64,000 bases of DNA, taken from the NCBI GenBank assembly GCA_009763385.1, contig CM019831.1:90493845-90557844 (forward strand), given 5' to 3'. This DNA is from Coix lacryma-jobi var. lacryma-jobi (Eukaryota > Streptophyta > Magnoliopsida > Poales > Poaceae). This document shows positions 11,382 to 20,954 of the stretch, one piece after another. The first letter of the stretch is position 1. Every line of letters starts with the position of its first letter. The position numbers and the translations under genes were made by a program. The notes below the pieces were generated by a model, which saw nothing but the letters and a program-made list of their open reading frames with translations, did no database searches and was not told the DNA's origin.

Positions 11382-12480
11382 TCATAAGGGGACGAGCAAT
11401 GATCCCAAAGTTACGAACAAATTGCGATAATACCCAGCCAAGCCTAAAAATCCACGGAGGGCACGAACATTGGCTGGTACTGGCCAATCAGAAATGGCCT
11501 GCACCTTTGCAGTATCGATGGAGACTCTGGCTTCACTGACAATATGACACAAATAAGCAATGGAACGCTGAGCAAAAGTGCATTTAGACAGCTTGACTCG
11601 CCATTGATCAGCTTGTAGCCACCAGAAAACCAGCGCCAAATGAGTCAAGTGATCCTCCAGGCTGTGGCTATATATAAGAATGTTAATACTATGACGAAGC
11701 GGCGAAGACCCGGCGCCAAAGTGGTATTCATGGCATTCTGGAATGTACCCAGGGAGCCTATCAGACCGAAGGCCAGCACCTTAAATTCGTACTGGCCCAT
11801 GTGAGTTTGGAAGGCTGTTTTGAACTCCTCACCCGGCTGCATAAGAATTTGGTGGAGGCCTGCACGAAGATCCAATTTGGAGAACCAACTAGCATGTGCT
11901 AGCTCATCCATGAGCTGATCAAAGACAGCCACAGGGTATTTAGATTTGGCCGTTAGTGCGTTGAGTTGGCGGAAATCAACACAAAAACGGAAGGAACCGT
12001 CCTTCATTTTGACCAACAACACGGCGAGGCGAAAGCACTACTGCTGGGCTGAATGATACCCTGAGAAAGCATTCTGCAACCTGTCGTTCGATCTCATCTT
12101 TCAGACTTGGAGGGTAGCGATATGGTCTGACAAACACCGGATGAGCCCCTGGTAATAGAGGAATTGAGTGGTTACAGCTGCGAGATGGTGGCAATGATGT
12201 GGGGGGCTCAAACAAAGGAGCGAACGAGTCCAGTACCCTCTGAACAGCAGGAAGAACAGAAGGCGTCACAGAACCTGCACTCAACTCTTCATCGGCAGAA
12301 CACAACTGCAAGCACATTGAATCCGGCAGTGCAGAATCCATACCCTGCAGAACGGTATATTGTCCTTGATATGGAATTGCGATCCATTTATGTTTCGAGT
12401 GAACTTGCATTGGGCTAAAATCCGCCAGCCAATCCAATTCCAATAATTGCATTATCAAAAGCAGACAATGACAAGACCCG
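11382..12480 (-). pseudogene. Chromovirus reverse transcriptase, active site lost
   Basis: Starts with NHSIPLLPGAHPVFVRPYRY and continues with VKMKDGSFRFCVDFRQLNAL, ASWFSKLDLRAGLHQI and FKTAFQTHMGQYEFKVLAFG. The catalytic F-x-D-D segment expected near 11675-11690 is absent. The reading passes from FVIV into LTFLYI, and the sequence is about eight bases shorter than the normal arrangement, shifting the frame. The thumb follows at 11382-11648 (LSKCTFAQRSIAYLCHIVS, LRGFLGLAGYYR). Another break is near 11976-12022. The loss of the aspartate pair means no polymerase activity. Confidence 0.85.
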
Positions 12481-12495
12481 GAAATCCAACAAAAG

Positions 12496-12852
12496 TCACA
12501 GGGGCCGAGGGTCCAAAGGGACTGACTGTAAAACACCCGAACTGTGCAACGTGCACCACCAGCAGCTTGAACCTTCGAGGAATGAGGAAGTGTCCTGAAC
12601 TGAGATAAACTGAGCTGCCAACTTTGCACTGAGAAAAGAAGTGGAACTCCCTGAATCAATCAACAATATTGCAGAAAAACCAGCAATAGACCCCTGGAAG
12701 CGGATAGTACGCGAAGCTGGGGAACCACTAGACGCAGCTTTTGACAGAGCCAAACATAGCTGTTCTTCCGAGTCAGAGAGAGTGGTCTGACAATTTGAAT
12801 CACCCAGAGAATCCCAAAGAGATTCCACTGCATGCAAGACTTCTGGGGACAC
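12496..12852 (-). pseudogene. Chromovirus aspartic protease
   Basis: The motif GFSAILLIDSGSSTSFLS has the D-S/T-G catalytic triplet of retroviral-type proteases, which cleave the Gag-Pol polyprotein. It lies between the gag zinc knuckle and the RT and is split from its C-terminal half by a frameshift near 12500. Confidence 0.75.
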
Positions 12853-14365
12853 TTGTGTTCCTTAGACCATTTGACGCCACATTTGAAACACAGGCCGAGA
12901 GCTCGCCTGTAAGATTTGATTGCCGCCAATTAGCATCAGAAGTTAGTGGAGGAGGCAGTGGGAGAGTGATTGTCCTGTCCTGCCGAGGAGGTGGTGGTGG
13001 TAATGGTAATGCCGTGCGAGGGGAACGACAGTTTTTGTCGACGAAGACCAATCACTAGAACGATGAGCTCGCGAAGGAGCTGCAAGGCCGGCCTCCTCCT
13101 GCAACATAGCGACAGTGCAAGCAGTATCCAAATCCTTGGGACGCACAAAACCAACACGACACCCTTAATATCAGACGAAGGCCATCAATGAAGCGCATAG
13201 TATAGAACATGGGGTCTGTGGTTGGGAGTAGGATTTCAGTTGGTCGACTAATTCGGTGAATTGGTCGATGTAATCGGCTACAGAGGAGGATTGTTTGGCG
13301 TGGAATAATTGACGCAGAAGTAATTCTTTCTGATTGCGATCGAAACGATCATGGAGTAGGCGACAAAATCCGAGCCAATCAGAGAAATCGACCTCAGATT
13401 CGATGGACTGAAACCAACAGGCAGCTGCTTTGTCCAGATGTTGCTTAGCTACCCGAACCCACAAGTCAGAAGGCACATTGTACATTTCAAAGTAATCTGT
13501 GCACAAGGAGTGCCAGTGGCGTGGGTTGTCACCGTCGAAGCGTGGGAAGGAGAGCTTAGGAAGTCGACCAGAGTTATGGTGGCCAGTGGAATTTGCGTGT
13601 GGAGCGATAGGTTGAGCGGCCGGATAGGTTGGGTTAGGATGGATATTGTGGTGAATTTGTGGATGCTGGTGGTAGGAAGGTGGAGATGGGTGAGGCCAAG
13701 CAGATCTGACAGGTGGCTGTGTAGGCGGCCATGGAGGATGAGAAAGAAGGGGCGAGGTGGGGGACGTACCCTTGGCCGGGACGTGTGCCCAGGTCGTAAC
13801 GACCCTGGAACCCACATCCCGTGGAGTCGAATGAACGTCGGGCCCCATGGGCAGGTGGTTGAGGACGCCGTCGGCGTAGTGCACAGCGACCTGCTCCGTC
13901 GTCAGCGGGTGCAGAAGCAAGCCAGAGGGGTGCGGTGAAGACTCAAACAGCTTGCGGGCGCACTTGGAGTCGAGGAGATTCATCCGCAGCTTGACATCGT
14001 TCATCTGCCCCTCGAGTCCTGGACGCCACGCCGCCAGATCCGCTGTTGCTGACTCGAGCGCCACCACGCGCTCGTCGCGCTCGTCGGCCATGTGAGCCAC
14101 CTGGAGGGCCTCGAGCTCGGAGAGGCGGTTTGAGTACTACGCGTCGCGGTCGACGTAGCTGGCTTCGAGGGCCGCCAAGCGCTCGTCCATGGAGGAGGCG
14201 ACAAGGGTGATGCGGGAGGCCTCCAGGCCGGTGAGGCGTTGCGCGAGAGCTGCTGCCGAAGTGGTGGCGATCTGCCGCGGCGCAATCCCGATCCGCGAAC
14301 CTGCGGTCGAGCTCGTCGAAGCGCCTGTTCATGGTGTCGAGGATGAGTTGCAGCGCTGGATCCAT
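12845..14365 (-). pseudogene. Chromovirus gag
   Basis: The likely start is the ATG at 14365 (MDPALQLILDTMNRRFDEL). An Arg/Ala-rich N-terminal region follows. The Ty3 capsid domain shows LPKLSFPRFDGDNPRHWHSL and VDFSDWLGFCRLLHDRFDRN, ending with SVADYIDQFTELVDQLKSY. A CCHC-like knuckle (CFKCGVKWSKEHKC) lies near 12880-12925. Frames change near 14050, 13170 and 12940, so the protein is broken at least three times. Confidence 0.8.
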
Positions 14366-14430
14366 TGCTCTGTGGCGGCGTTGAAGACGGGTGAAATGGT
14401 GGTGACGGGTATAAGGTTCCAGATCGGTGA

Positions 14431-14442
14431 ATCTGATGCCAA
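14431..14442 (-). other. Primer binding site of the chromovirus
   Basis: The minus strand reads TTGGCATCAGAT just inside the 5' LTR. It resembles the initiator-methionine tRNA site TGGTATCAGAGC with a few mismatches. Confidence 0.65.
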
Positions 14443-14443
14443 T

Positions 14444-14761
14444 TGTTAGCACCAGAGATAGATGGGAATCTGGGAAAGGAAGAACGGACCTTGGGGTCGG
14501 GAAGCAAGAGTATAGAGAAGAGGAATTGTAGTATTCGATAGTTTAGGGTTCATACAAATTTCTGGATAAACTCTCCATACTCTCCCTTGCTACATTTATC
14601 CTCTCCTGTCATCTAGAACTCTCTCTACGCAGCTTCAGCTGTTGGACCAAGCTAGGCCGAAGAAGCGCTTGTTGAGCATTCTAGGTCGGCGTCTTCCTGG
14701 GCTCGGACACTCTGGCGGTGCCTGTCACTGGGAGTCCGTAGTATTAAACGATGGGCTAACA
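14444..14761 (-). repeat. 5' LTR of the chromovirus
   Basis: 318 bp, TGTTAGC to GCTAACA, partner of 9122-9445. Confidence 0.9.
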
Positions 14762-14948
14762 TAGGGTCACCTTCATGTTGTTGTTTTTACTGTATGGGTT
14801 TTTCTTATATCATCCAATCCAAATAAGACCCTATGATATAAAAAGGATAAAAATAGTTAGATAGAGGACAAAAAAGATATAAATAATACCACTATATCCC
14901 ATATCTTTTATAACTTTATTAGGATGTGGTACATTTGTTTATGCCGAG

Positions 14949-15799
14949 TGTTGACACTCAAAAATGTCATGAGCACATAATAAAGGCTAAAAGATGCATT
15001 CGGGTTATATATTGAAGCCGAATTCATCTTCGAGTAATATGTGTTTACCAAGTTGAATATTCTAAGTAGAATTGGTCTCGTCGCTTGTCCCTCACAAGTG
15101 TCTTCTGACCAGTTACGTCAACTTCCGACCAGGTGACGCTGGTCGGAAATATTAGGTAGCGATGAATATCAGTCCAGGTACCGATCTAAGATCTTTTCTC
15201 TACAACAAAAAGGGTTATAAAGATCTATTAATAAGTGTGATCAGTTGGGCTATTATGTACAAAGTCGTTTAAACCTGTTTAGTCGGTTTGAGAACGGTCA
15301 AATTAGGTTTACCTTTTCAGGTCCGGATTGGACCCTTGGATTCCATATTCTGATGGAGTCCGGATAGGAAACCTGGAAATCATATCTAGAGATGTTTCCT
15401 ATTGGATCAGACCAGCCCCTCTATATATATATGATAGGATTATGGCCGATGGAGGCATCCAACCCTAATCGACAAAACCAATCTACTATCCCTTTTACCT
15501 CTTTTCCCCTCTATTTTGTTGTTCGACACGTCTCCCGGAAAGATTCGGCGGCGTTCTAGGCGGCCTTGCTGGTCCGAGAACAACCTCTACGTGCTTCTCC
15601 CCGACGGGTCTTCCGGGAGGAGTCTAGAGTATCCTAGAGTTACAACACAAGGAACCAAACCCCTAAACTGACTCAAACCAGTCCCTAGATCGGTTTTCAT
15701 CAGTTTAGCCAGAATCCTTGCTGTCCTAGGTTGATCTGCATCCTCTTCGGACGTCCTAGCCCTGCTGGTCTGTGATTCGGATCACTTCCGACGTCAACA
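14949..15799. mobile_element. Solo LTR with perfect 5-bp target duplication
   Basis: 851 bp starting TGTTGACACTC and ending CGACGTCAACA. It is flanked on both sides by CCGAG (14944-14948 and 15800-15804). No internal region is present, so it is a solo LTR left by recombination between two LTRs. A TATATATATA box lies near 15421-15431. A 10-bp inverted repeat, TTCCGACCAG with CTGGTCGGAA, sits at 15123-15148. Confidence 0.9.
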
Positions 15800-16216
15800 C
15801 CGAGAAAGAAATAAAGCAATCATGTTGGATCTGTTTTTCCTTAATTGGTCGACAACTTAAAAGACCAGTCTTAGTAGAGAGTTTTATAGTGTTGTTTTCA
15901 AGATTGTCATGTCATATAAAATAAAACTTGGATGAAACATCCATTCTCAATGGAGAGTTTTGTTCTATAGTTTTATTGACATTTAATTTTATGACTTATA
16001 GAGAGTTGTAGAATAGGATGTGCTCGAATGGATGTTTGATTGTGAAATGGTAATTGAGCTGATTAAGTGATGATCGGCATTTTGTATCAAAAAAGATGTT
16101 AGAGATAAAAAAAGAGACTTATATATATATGCCCAGCATAGCTCCGTCTGGCCGCGCCACGCGCCAACCCTGGCGCCTCTCAGTCCTCAATAGATGACTG
16201 TGCTACGAATTCCCAA
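15800..16216. other. Intergenic sequence with a possible MITE relic
   Basis: No gene. Positions 15880-16015 contain AGAGAGTTTTATAG and TGGAGAGTTTTG phrases like those at 1450-1640, perhaps a shared MITE family. Termini were not resolved. Confidence 0.3.
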
Positions 16217-16975
16217 TAGTGTTTTTTTCGAAAACAGCCCTTGGCACGTGCTTCATTAAGAGAAATTAGATGAAGTTACATGGTCCGAGTGACGAGAGGC
16301 GAGCTGCCAAGCGTCACTCGAAACAACACACAAACAGGAGGCGCCGGCTCTAACGGTGGTGCATCGGTGATTGTACTAAAGTGGTCTACAATACTTGCAG
16401 CTGAAGCTGTGGCAGGAGCTAAGGCTGCAGCTGTGGTCAGGGCTAAGACGCGGACACGGTCGCCTGCGCTGGCAGGAGGGCCTCCAGGTCGCAGAATCCG
16501 GCCGAGATCCAACTCGCCCCCTCCTCACAGATGCGCCCTGCAGCGTCGACGCCACTGACGGTTGATCCGTCGAAAACCCTCCTGTTCCTCTCCTTCCAGC
16601 ACATCCAAGTCACCAACATCACCAGGCTGTCGAAACCACGCCGAAGATCAGCATAGATGGCGCACCGCCGTAGCAGCCACCAGTCAACCAGAATGTCCCC
16701 CGCCGAGGGGCAGAACGTGTGGAGGTCTAGCCTCGCCAGGATGCGGGACCGGACCTCTCTCGCGAAGACACATCTTTAGGAGCAGGTGATCAGCCGTCTC
16801 GATCTCTTGATCGCAGAGCCCGCAAGTGGTCATGATCCTGAAGCCCATGCCTCCTCCGGCGCTCGGTCGTCCAGAGACGCCCATGGAGTGCGAGCCTAGA
16901 GAAAAACTTAACCTGGTTTGGCGCCTTGGCCGCCCAAAGCTCCTTCGCACCTCGTAACTCAACCTTGCCATGGAA
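16217..16975 (-). mobile_element. 5'-truncated LINE fragment with zf-RVT domain
   Basis: The minus strand encodes the tail of a non-LTR retrotransposon. TTCGLCDQEIETADHLLLKMC fits the zf-RVT pattern (C-x2-C, then H and C) found after the reverse transcriptase in plant LINEs and derived genes. About 500 bases of 3' sequence follow, ending CTTAATGAAGCACGTGCC and a short A-run at about 16218-16224 (minus orientation), as in plant LINE tails. The RT and endonuclease are absent, consistent with 5' truncation on insertion. The frame of the relic is broken after the cysteines. Confidence 0.75.
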
Positions 16976-17692
16976 GAAAGCCCTGTACGTGGAGGCAGCG
17001 GTTGTAGGTAACTTAACCTTGTTTTAGTTTACACTATATTGAGCAATTATGGAAGCTAATATCAGCATGAGAAGGTTACATCCTAGATTGAGCACGATTG
17101 CATGCTGTGAATATTTTACACACACTAAAACACGCTGACATAAACGATCGATCACATATTGATGACTCTTTCCAAATGTAGCTGTCATACTAAAACAGTG
17201 TGATGACACAATGCAAGTAAGGAATATGCATTAGGTTAAAAATATAATCAAGTCCAGCTAATAAAAGCACTATGAATTAGTAGATTTCTAGGAACCCGGA
17301 AAGTTAACCTTTTATATATTCCTTTGGGTTAATGTTTTTTTTCCTCAAGCATACTAATGAATTTTCTTTCAGTGAGTTCAGTTGTATTTTCACTTCACTT
17401 CTGCCGGATAATGCAAATAGCATTCAGTAAAAGGATATATACAATACTTATATATGTGTCTGTTTTTATTTCAAGTCTCGTTGTACGTTACCATGGGTAT
17501 TATACTAGTGAAAGATAATGTGTCGACTTGAACCACAAGACTACACATAAACGATAATGGCCACATTGATGTCTCTACATCCATCTCCAGCAAACAGCCG
17601 CACACTCCTTCAAACACAGCCAGTGTGCGCGATAATATATACTCTGATGTGGGTTGGAGTTCAATACCCAACCACATTTTTCTCAAGATCTA
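16976..17692. other. Intergenic sequence, no gene recognised
   Basis: A/T-rich sequence without recognisable protein similarity, repeats or LTR termini. Confidence 0.35.
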
Positions 17693-18062
17693 TGTTAAGG
17701 GTGTCGAGCCCTAGGGTGGCCGGCCCTCGACTACGGAGATCGTAGTCTCGATCCATCTTCTAGGGTGAGGTTATACCCCAGCAACCTAGGCTTGAGATAG
17801 ATAGATGAGAGGTGGAAGACGATATAATTCTTTACTAATCTCCAAGAGTCCCGATTACATGAATAAATTATCCAAGGTACTCCTAATCAAAGGAAATAAT
17901 CTCCTAAAATCAAGGAATCGACTCAATCTATTCCTATCTAGCCACTAGTCGTTGTGGCCCATCTCCTTGCGTGGGCACAGCCCGTCTCGCGGCGCGCTAA
18001 GTCGCGCGCGCGGACGTCTTGCGGGCACACCGTCTGCACGTATAGGGGACGCCCCCATGACA
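17693..18062 (-). repeat. Candidate 3' LTR of the non-autonomous element
   Basis: About 370 bp, TGTTAAGGGTGTCGAGCC to CCCCCATGACA on the plus strand. The minus-strand purine tract GAGGGGGGAGGAGA (18063-18076) abuts it as a polypurine tract. No second copy lies in the window, so limits rest on TG...CA ends and the PPT only. Confidence 0.5.
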
Positions 18063-18184
18063 TCTCCTCCCCCCTCGACGACCAGCTCGTCCTCGAGCGG
18101 GCTCCTCTGCCTCTGCCTAAGATATGCCAACTCTGCCTCTGCCAGCTAACTGGACTACCTCATCCTGCTCTACCTCTGTCTCTG

Positions 18185-19719
18185 TCACAACTGGCCTCTG
18201 TCGCTGCCTCCTGGGATGAGCGTCTGGAGTAACCCCAATGATCTGGCGAGTGTCGTACACGGGAACTCAGTCGGAGTCTGTGAAAGTGGGGCAATCAAGG
18301 CCGGAATCAGCTTCCTGAGTATAACACAGATCCAGTGGGCATATGGAAGCTCCCGGTGACCCTTGAAGCCCTCTGCAAGTGTATCCTCCATCTCTGAAAT
18401 GATCATATTCCAAATATCGAACTGAAGCAGCGAGACAAGGTGGTGAACATGCCAAAGCTGTATATGTGTCAAACCCTCCCTGTAGCCTGTCCGAGGTAAA
18501 AGAGTACGCCTCATAACCTCGTTCACGAGGTGGGCCGTTGACGTCAAGTCACGAGGATGCCGACTGGACCCTCGCTGAACGGCTCTCGAAAGCAGGCGCG
18601 GACGAGATCTGCTGGAGGAATCTCCCCTACATGGGGACGTCGTGGAGGCTCTGTCTTACCGTAGTACAAGGAGTGAATCTTCATCTCATGAGCTGTCAAA
18701 CCAAGGTACTCTCTGGCCCTGGAGCTGTAAGCTTGTAAGCTCGACCCCTCAAAGCAAAGTGCAGGTAGCGGTGGTCTGGGTTGATCCACAGGGACGCATA
18801 GAACTGTCGCACCCAATCCTCAACATACTGACCAATCCGTCCAAGAAGATCCGCCAAGCTTGGCAGATAAGATCCTCTAGCGGGCAAACTCTATGAGGTT
18901 GGATGTGAACGTTGCTGTTGACATAGGCTGTGTAGAAGTCCTCCTGAAGCACAGTGTAGAAACCCTCGGAGGCCTGAGGGTGCCTGGCAGCTGGGAACCA
19001 CTCCTCGAACGGGACTAACCCAAAGGGCTTGCACCTGACGTGTTGTAGCGGCCCGCAGGTCCAAGTGCTCCACAGGTGGGGGTGCCTGTGGCCTCGAAGG
19101 GGTCGACCATCCCGCCTGTGCCCCTCAAGCCGAGGAGAAACCTGAGTGCGAGAACGAGTGGACCTATGAACCAGCTGCTGTGCTGGCTGATCCTCTGTCT
19201 GACCCTCTGCCTGGGTCTCTGTAGCTGCGCTAGGCTCTGGAGCCGAACCACCCGCTGAAGCTGCGGCTGACGCTGAAGCTGCCTCTGACGGAAAATAGAA
19301 GTCCAGAGGGAGTGCCTCGACCGGGTCGTCAAGAGAAAACAGCTAGTCCTGAACACGAACACTCCCCCTGACGCTGAGGGCTCGCTCTAAAGTAGGGCCT
19401 GCTGCTACTGCTCTGAAAGCAGGTCGCGAATCTGAAGACTGCTCGACTGTCCACCCCTCTCTGCTCTCTCTGCGCCCGTGCCACTGCCAAAGCCATCTCT
19501 GAGTCACGATCTAGCCTCTTGCGCTTCTTGGTTGTACTTCTCCTTCCCCTTCCCCTTGTCACACGGAGGAGGACGAGGGCGAGGAGGATCTGCGCCGGGA
19601 CCTCCACCGACGTTCTTGCAACGTGCCATCGCTACAAGAAGAAGTGAAACTACTAACTGACAACCACTGTGAAGAAAGATTGAGAACAACTGCCTCTGAC
19701 AAGTCCCACTGCCAACCAA
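18185..19719 (-). pseudogene. Plant-mobile-domain-like retroelement protein, frameshifted
   Basis: The N-terminal part starts near 19629 (MARCKNVGGGPGADPPRPRP) with a basic KKRKR stretch, DRDSEMALAVARAQ and a polar linker. Later frames read EDWVRQFYASLWINPDHRYL, HFALRGRAYKL, YLGLTAHEMKIHSLYYGKTE, then HLVNEVMRRTLLPRTGYREG and LPYAHWICVILRKLIPA. This order is typical of the retroelement-borne proteins with plant mobile domains in grasses, whose function is unknown. At least four frame changes break it. It could alternatively be the antisense ORF of an older SIRE-type host element. Confidence 0.5.
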
Positions 19720-20540
19720 TCAACTGTCGCTGACAACTGCAAGAACCTCTGCCAAGACAAGAAACTGGACTGAACCTTAGAGGCTTGGCCTCATTCCGTA
19801 TCCGCGAGCTTGGCCCCAGATTAAGCTGTCACTGACAAACTGCCAAACTGAGCTCACTGACACGGTCCTGGCTCGCTGCAGGGGATAGATAGGGATAAAT
19901 ATAAGCATATATTATCTAGAGATAGAAAGACCCTATTGGAAGCAAAGCAAAGGAGATGAGAATGGAGACATGGCTCTGCTACCTGATGAAACCGATGAAC
20001 CGACGAAGTAGGGGTAAGATACCAACACGTTCGGGCACCACGAGCTCTCGCCGAAGAATCTGCGCGAGATTTGGGGCAAAAGCTAGGTTAAAATGGCATG
20101 AACAGCGGTTTGGGCAATTCATCGAGCACCTGTTGAGCGAGGTGAATATGGAAGGTGGAGGGGAGGTCTCACTGTTCAAGGGAGCTCGAAGAGGAGCCTG
20201 CAGGCGAAGCTGAGCACCGAGGACACGCCGGAGGGGAAAGCCACCGTCGGCGAAGAGGACGTGGCTTCCAGCGGAAAGAGGTGCTCCAGCGAGCTGTTGC
20301 GCACGATTCTGGCGAAATGGAGCAAAGCGTATGCGGCGGCTGGCGAAGAATGAGCGCAGGCGAGGGCGGTTGCGGACGCGGCGGAGCTGAGCGGACCGGC
20401 GGCAAGGCACAGGCGAGGACGCCGCGGTCGACAAGATGGACGCGGCTAGGGTTTGCGATGGCGGTGTCGGCGGTGTATGGCTCGGGCGCGGGCACGAGAA
20501 GAATGAAGAGGATAGGATATGCGGGCCCACATGTCGGTTA

Positions 20541-20954
20541 AGAATTTACCACGCCCTTTAAGTGGCGACCGGACGCACAAAGGAAATGACCAGACGCATG
20601 CTCCTCAGCATCCGATCAGGAACAGAGAGCTCCTGAAGCGCAATTTGTGCGATCGAACGCGTCCTGTCCCACTCGACCGGACGCACACAGTGTCCGATCA
20701 CACCTCGGCCAACGATCGAACACAAACACCACTGCCTGACCGGACACAATGATGACACTGTCCATCAGCGCGTGTTAAGGATTGACCGGACGCACGGGCA
20801 GAGTCCGGTCAAAGGGAAAACAATGCTGACTCGATTTTTCGCGCCGACTTCTCCCAACCAAGTTCCAACTCAAATAAGAAGCAAATAACACTAGTTGGAA
20901 CAGAGTGGAGTGACCTCTCTCAAACCCTCAAATTTTTCAAATAGTTTGCCATAA
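20541..20954. other. Retroelement 3'-spacer-like sequence with ACCGGACGC motifs
   Basis: No gene. Repeats of GACCGGACGCAC and GTCCGATCA run from 20565 to 20812. A perfect inverted pair TTGACCGGAC/GTCCGGTCAA lies at 20782-20812. The sequence is interrupted at 20954 by the copia element and continues at 33904, where it leads to a polypurine tract. It is probably the 3' spacer of an older copia element. Confidence 0.45.

Larger units (their letters stand above)
9122..14761 (-). mobile_element. Full-length Ty3/gypsy chromovirus, possibly Reina-type
   Basis: A 5.64 kb element reading right to left. Two LTRs (9122-9445 and 14444-14761) begin TGTTAGCACCAG and end GGGCTAACA. Flanking 5-base sites are TACGG (9117-9121) and TAGGG (14762-14766), differing at one base. 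The order PBS, gag, protease, RT, RNase H, integrase and C-terminal chromodomain is that of chromoviruses. LTRs of about 320 bp and a total of 5.6 kb resemble the Reina lineage, though the lineage is inferred. Every coding domain is interrupted, so the copy is dead by itself. Confidence 0.9.
17693..20540 (-). mobile_element. Non-autonomous gypsy-like LTR element, 5' end not found
   Basis: A candidate 3' LTR (17693-18062) is preceded, in minus orientation, by a purine tract and by a short tail LEDELVVEGGGDVMG. That tail resembles the end of gypsy pol proteins. Instead of RT and integrase, the internal region carries one broken open frame of plant-mobile-domain type. The matching 5' LTR was not seen before the copia element at 20955. 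The element is therefore truncated, and its non-autonomous nature is inferred from the missing pol. Confidence 0.5.

Noticed and set aside
12943..13191. Short frames around 12940-13190 as an independent gene
   Set aside because: They are shifted frames of the chromovirus gag (KDLDTAC and LQEEAG segments).
20774..20790. TGTTAAGGATTG as the second LTR of the 17693 element
   Set aside because: Only the first eight bases match TGTTAAGGGTGTCGAGCC; the following sequence is unrelated.
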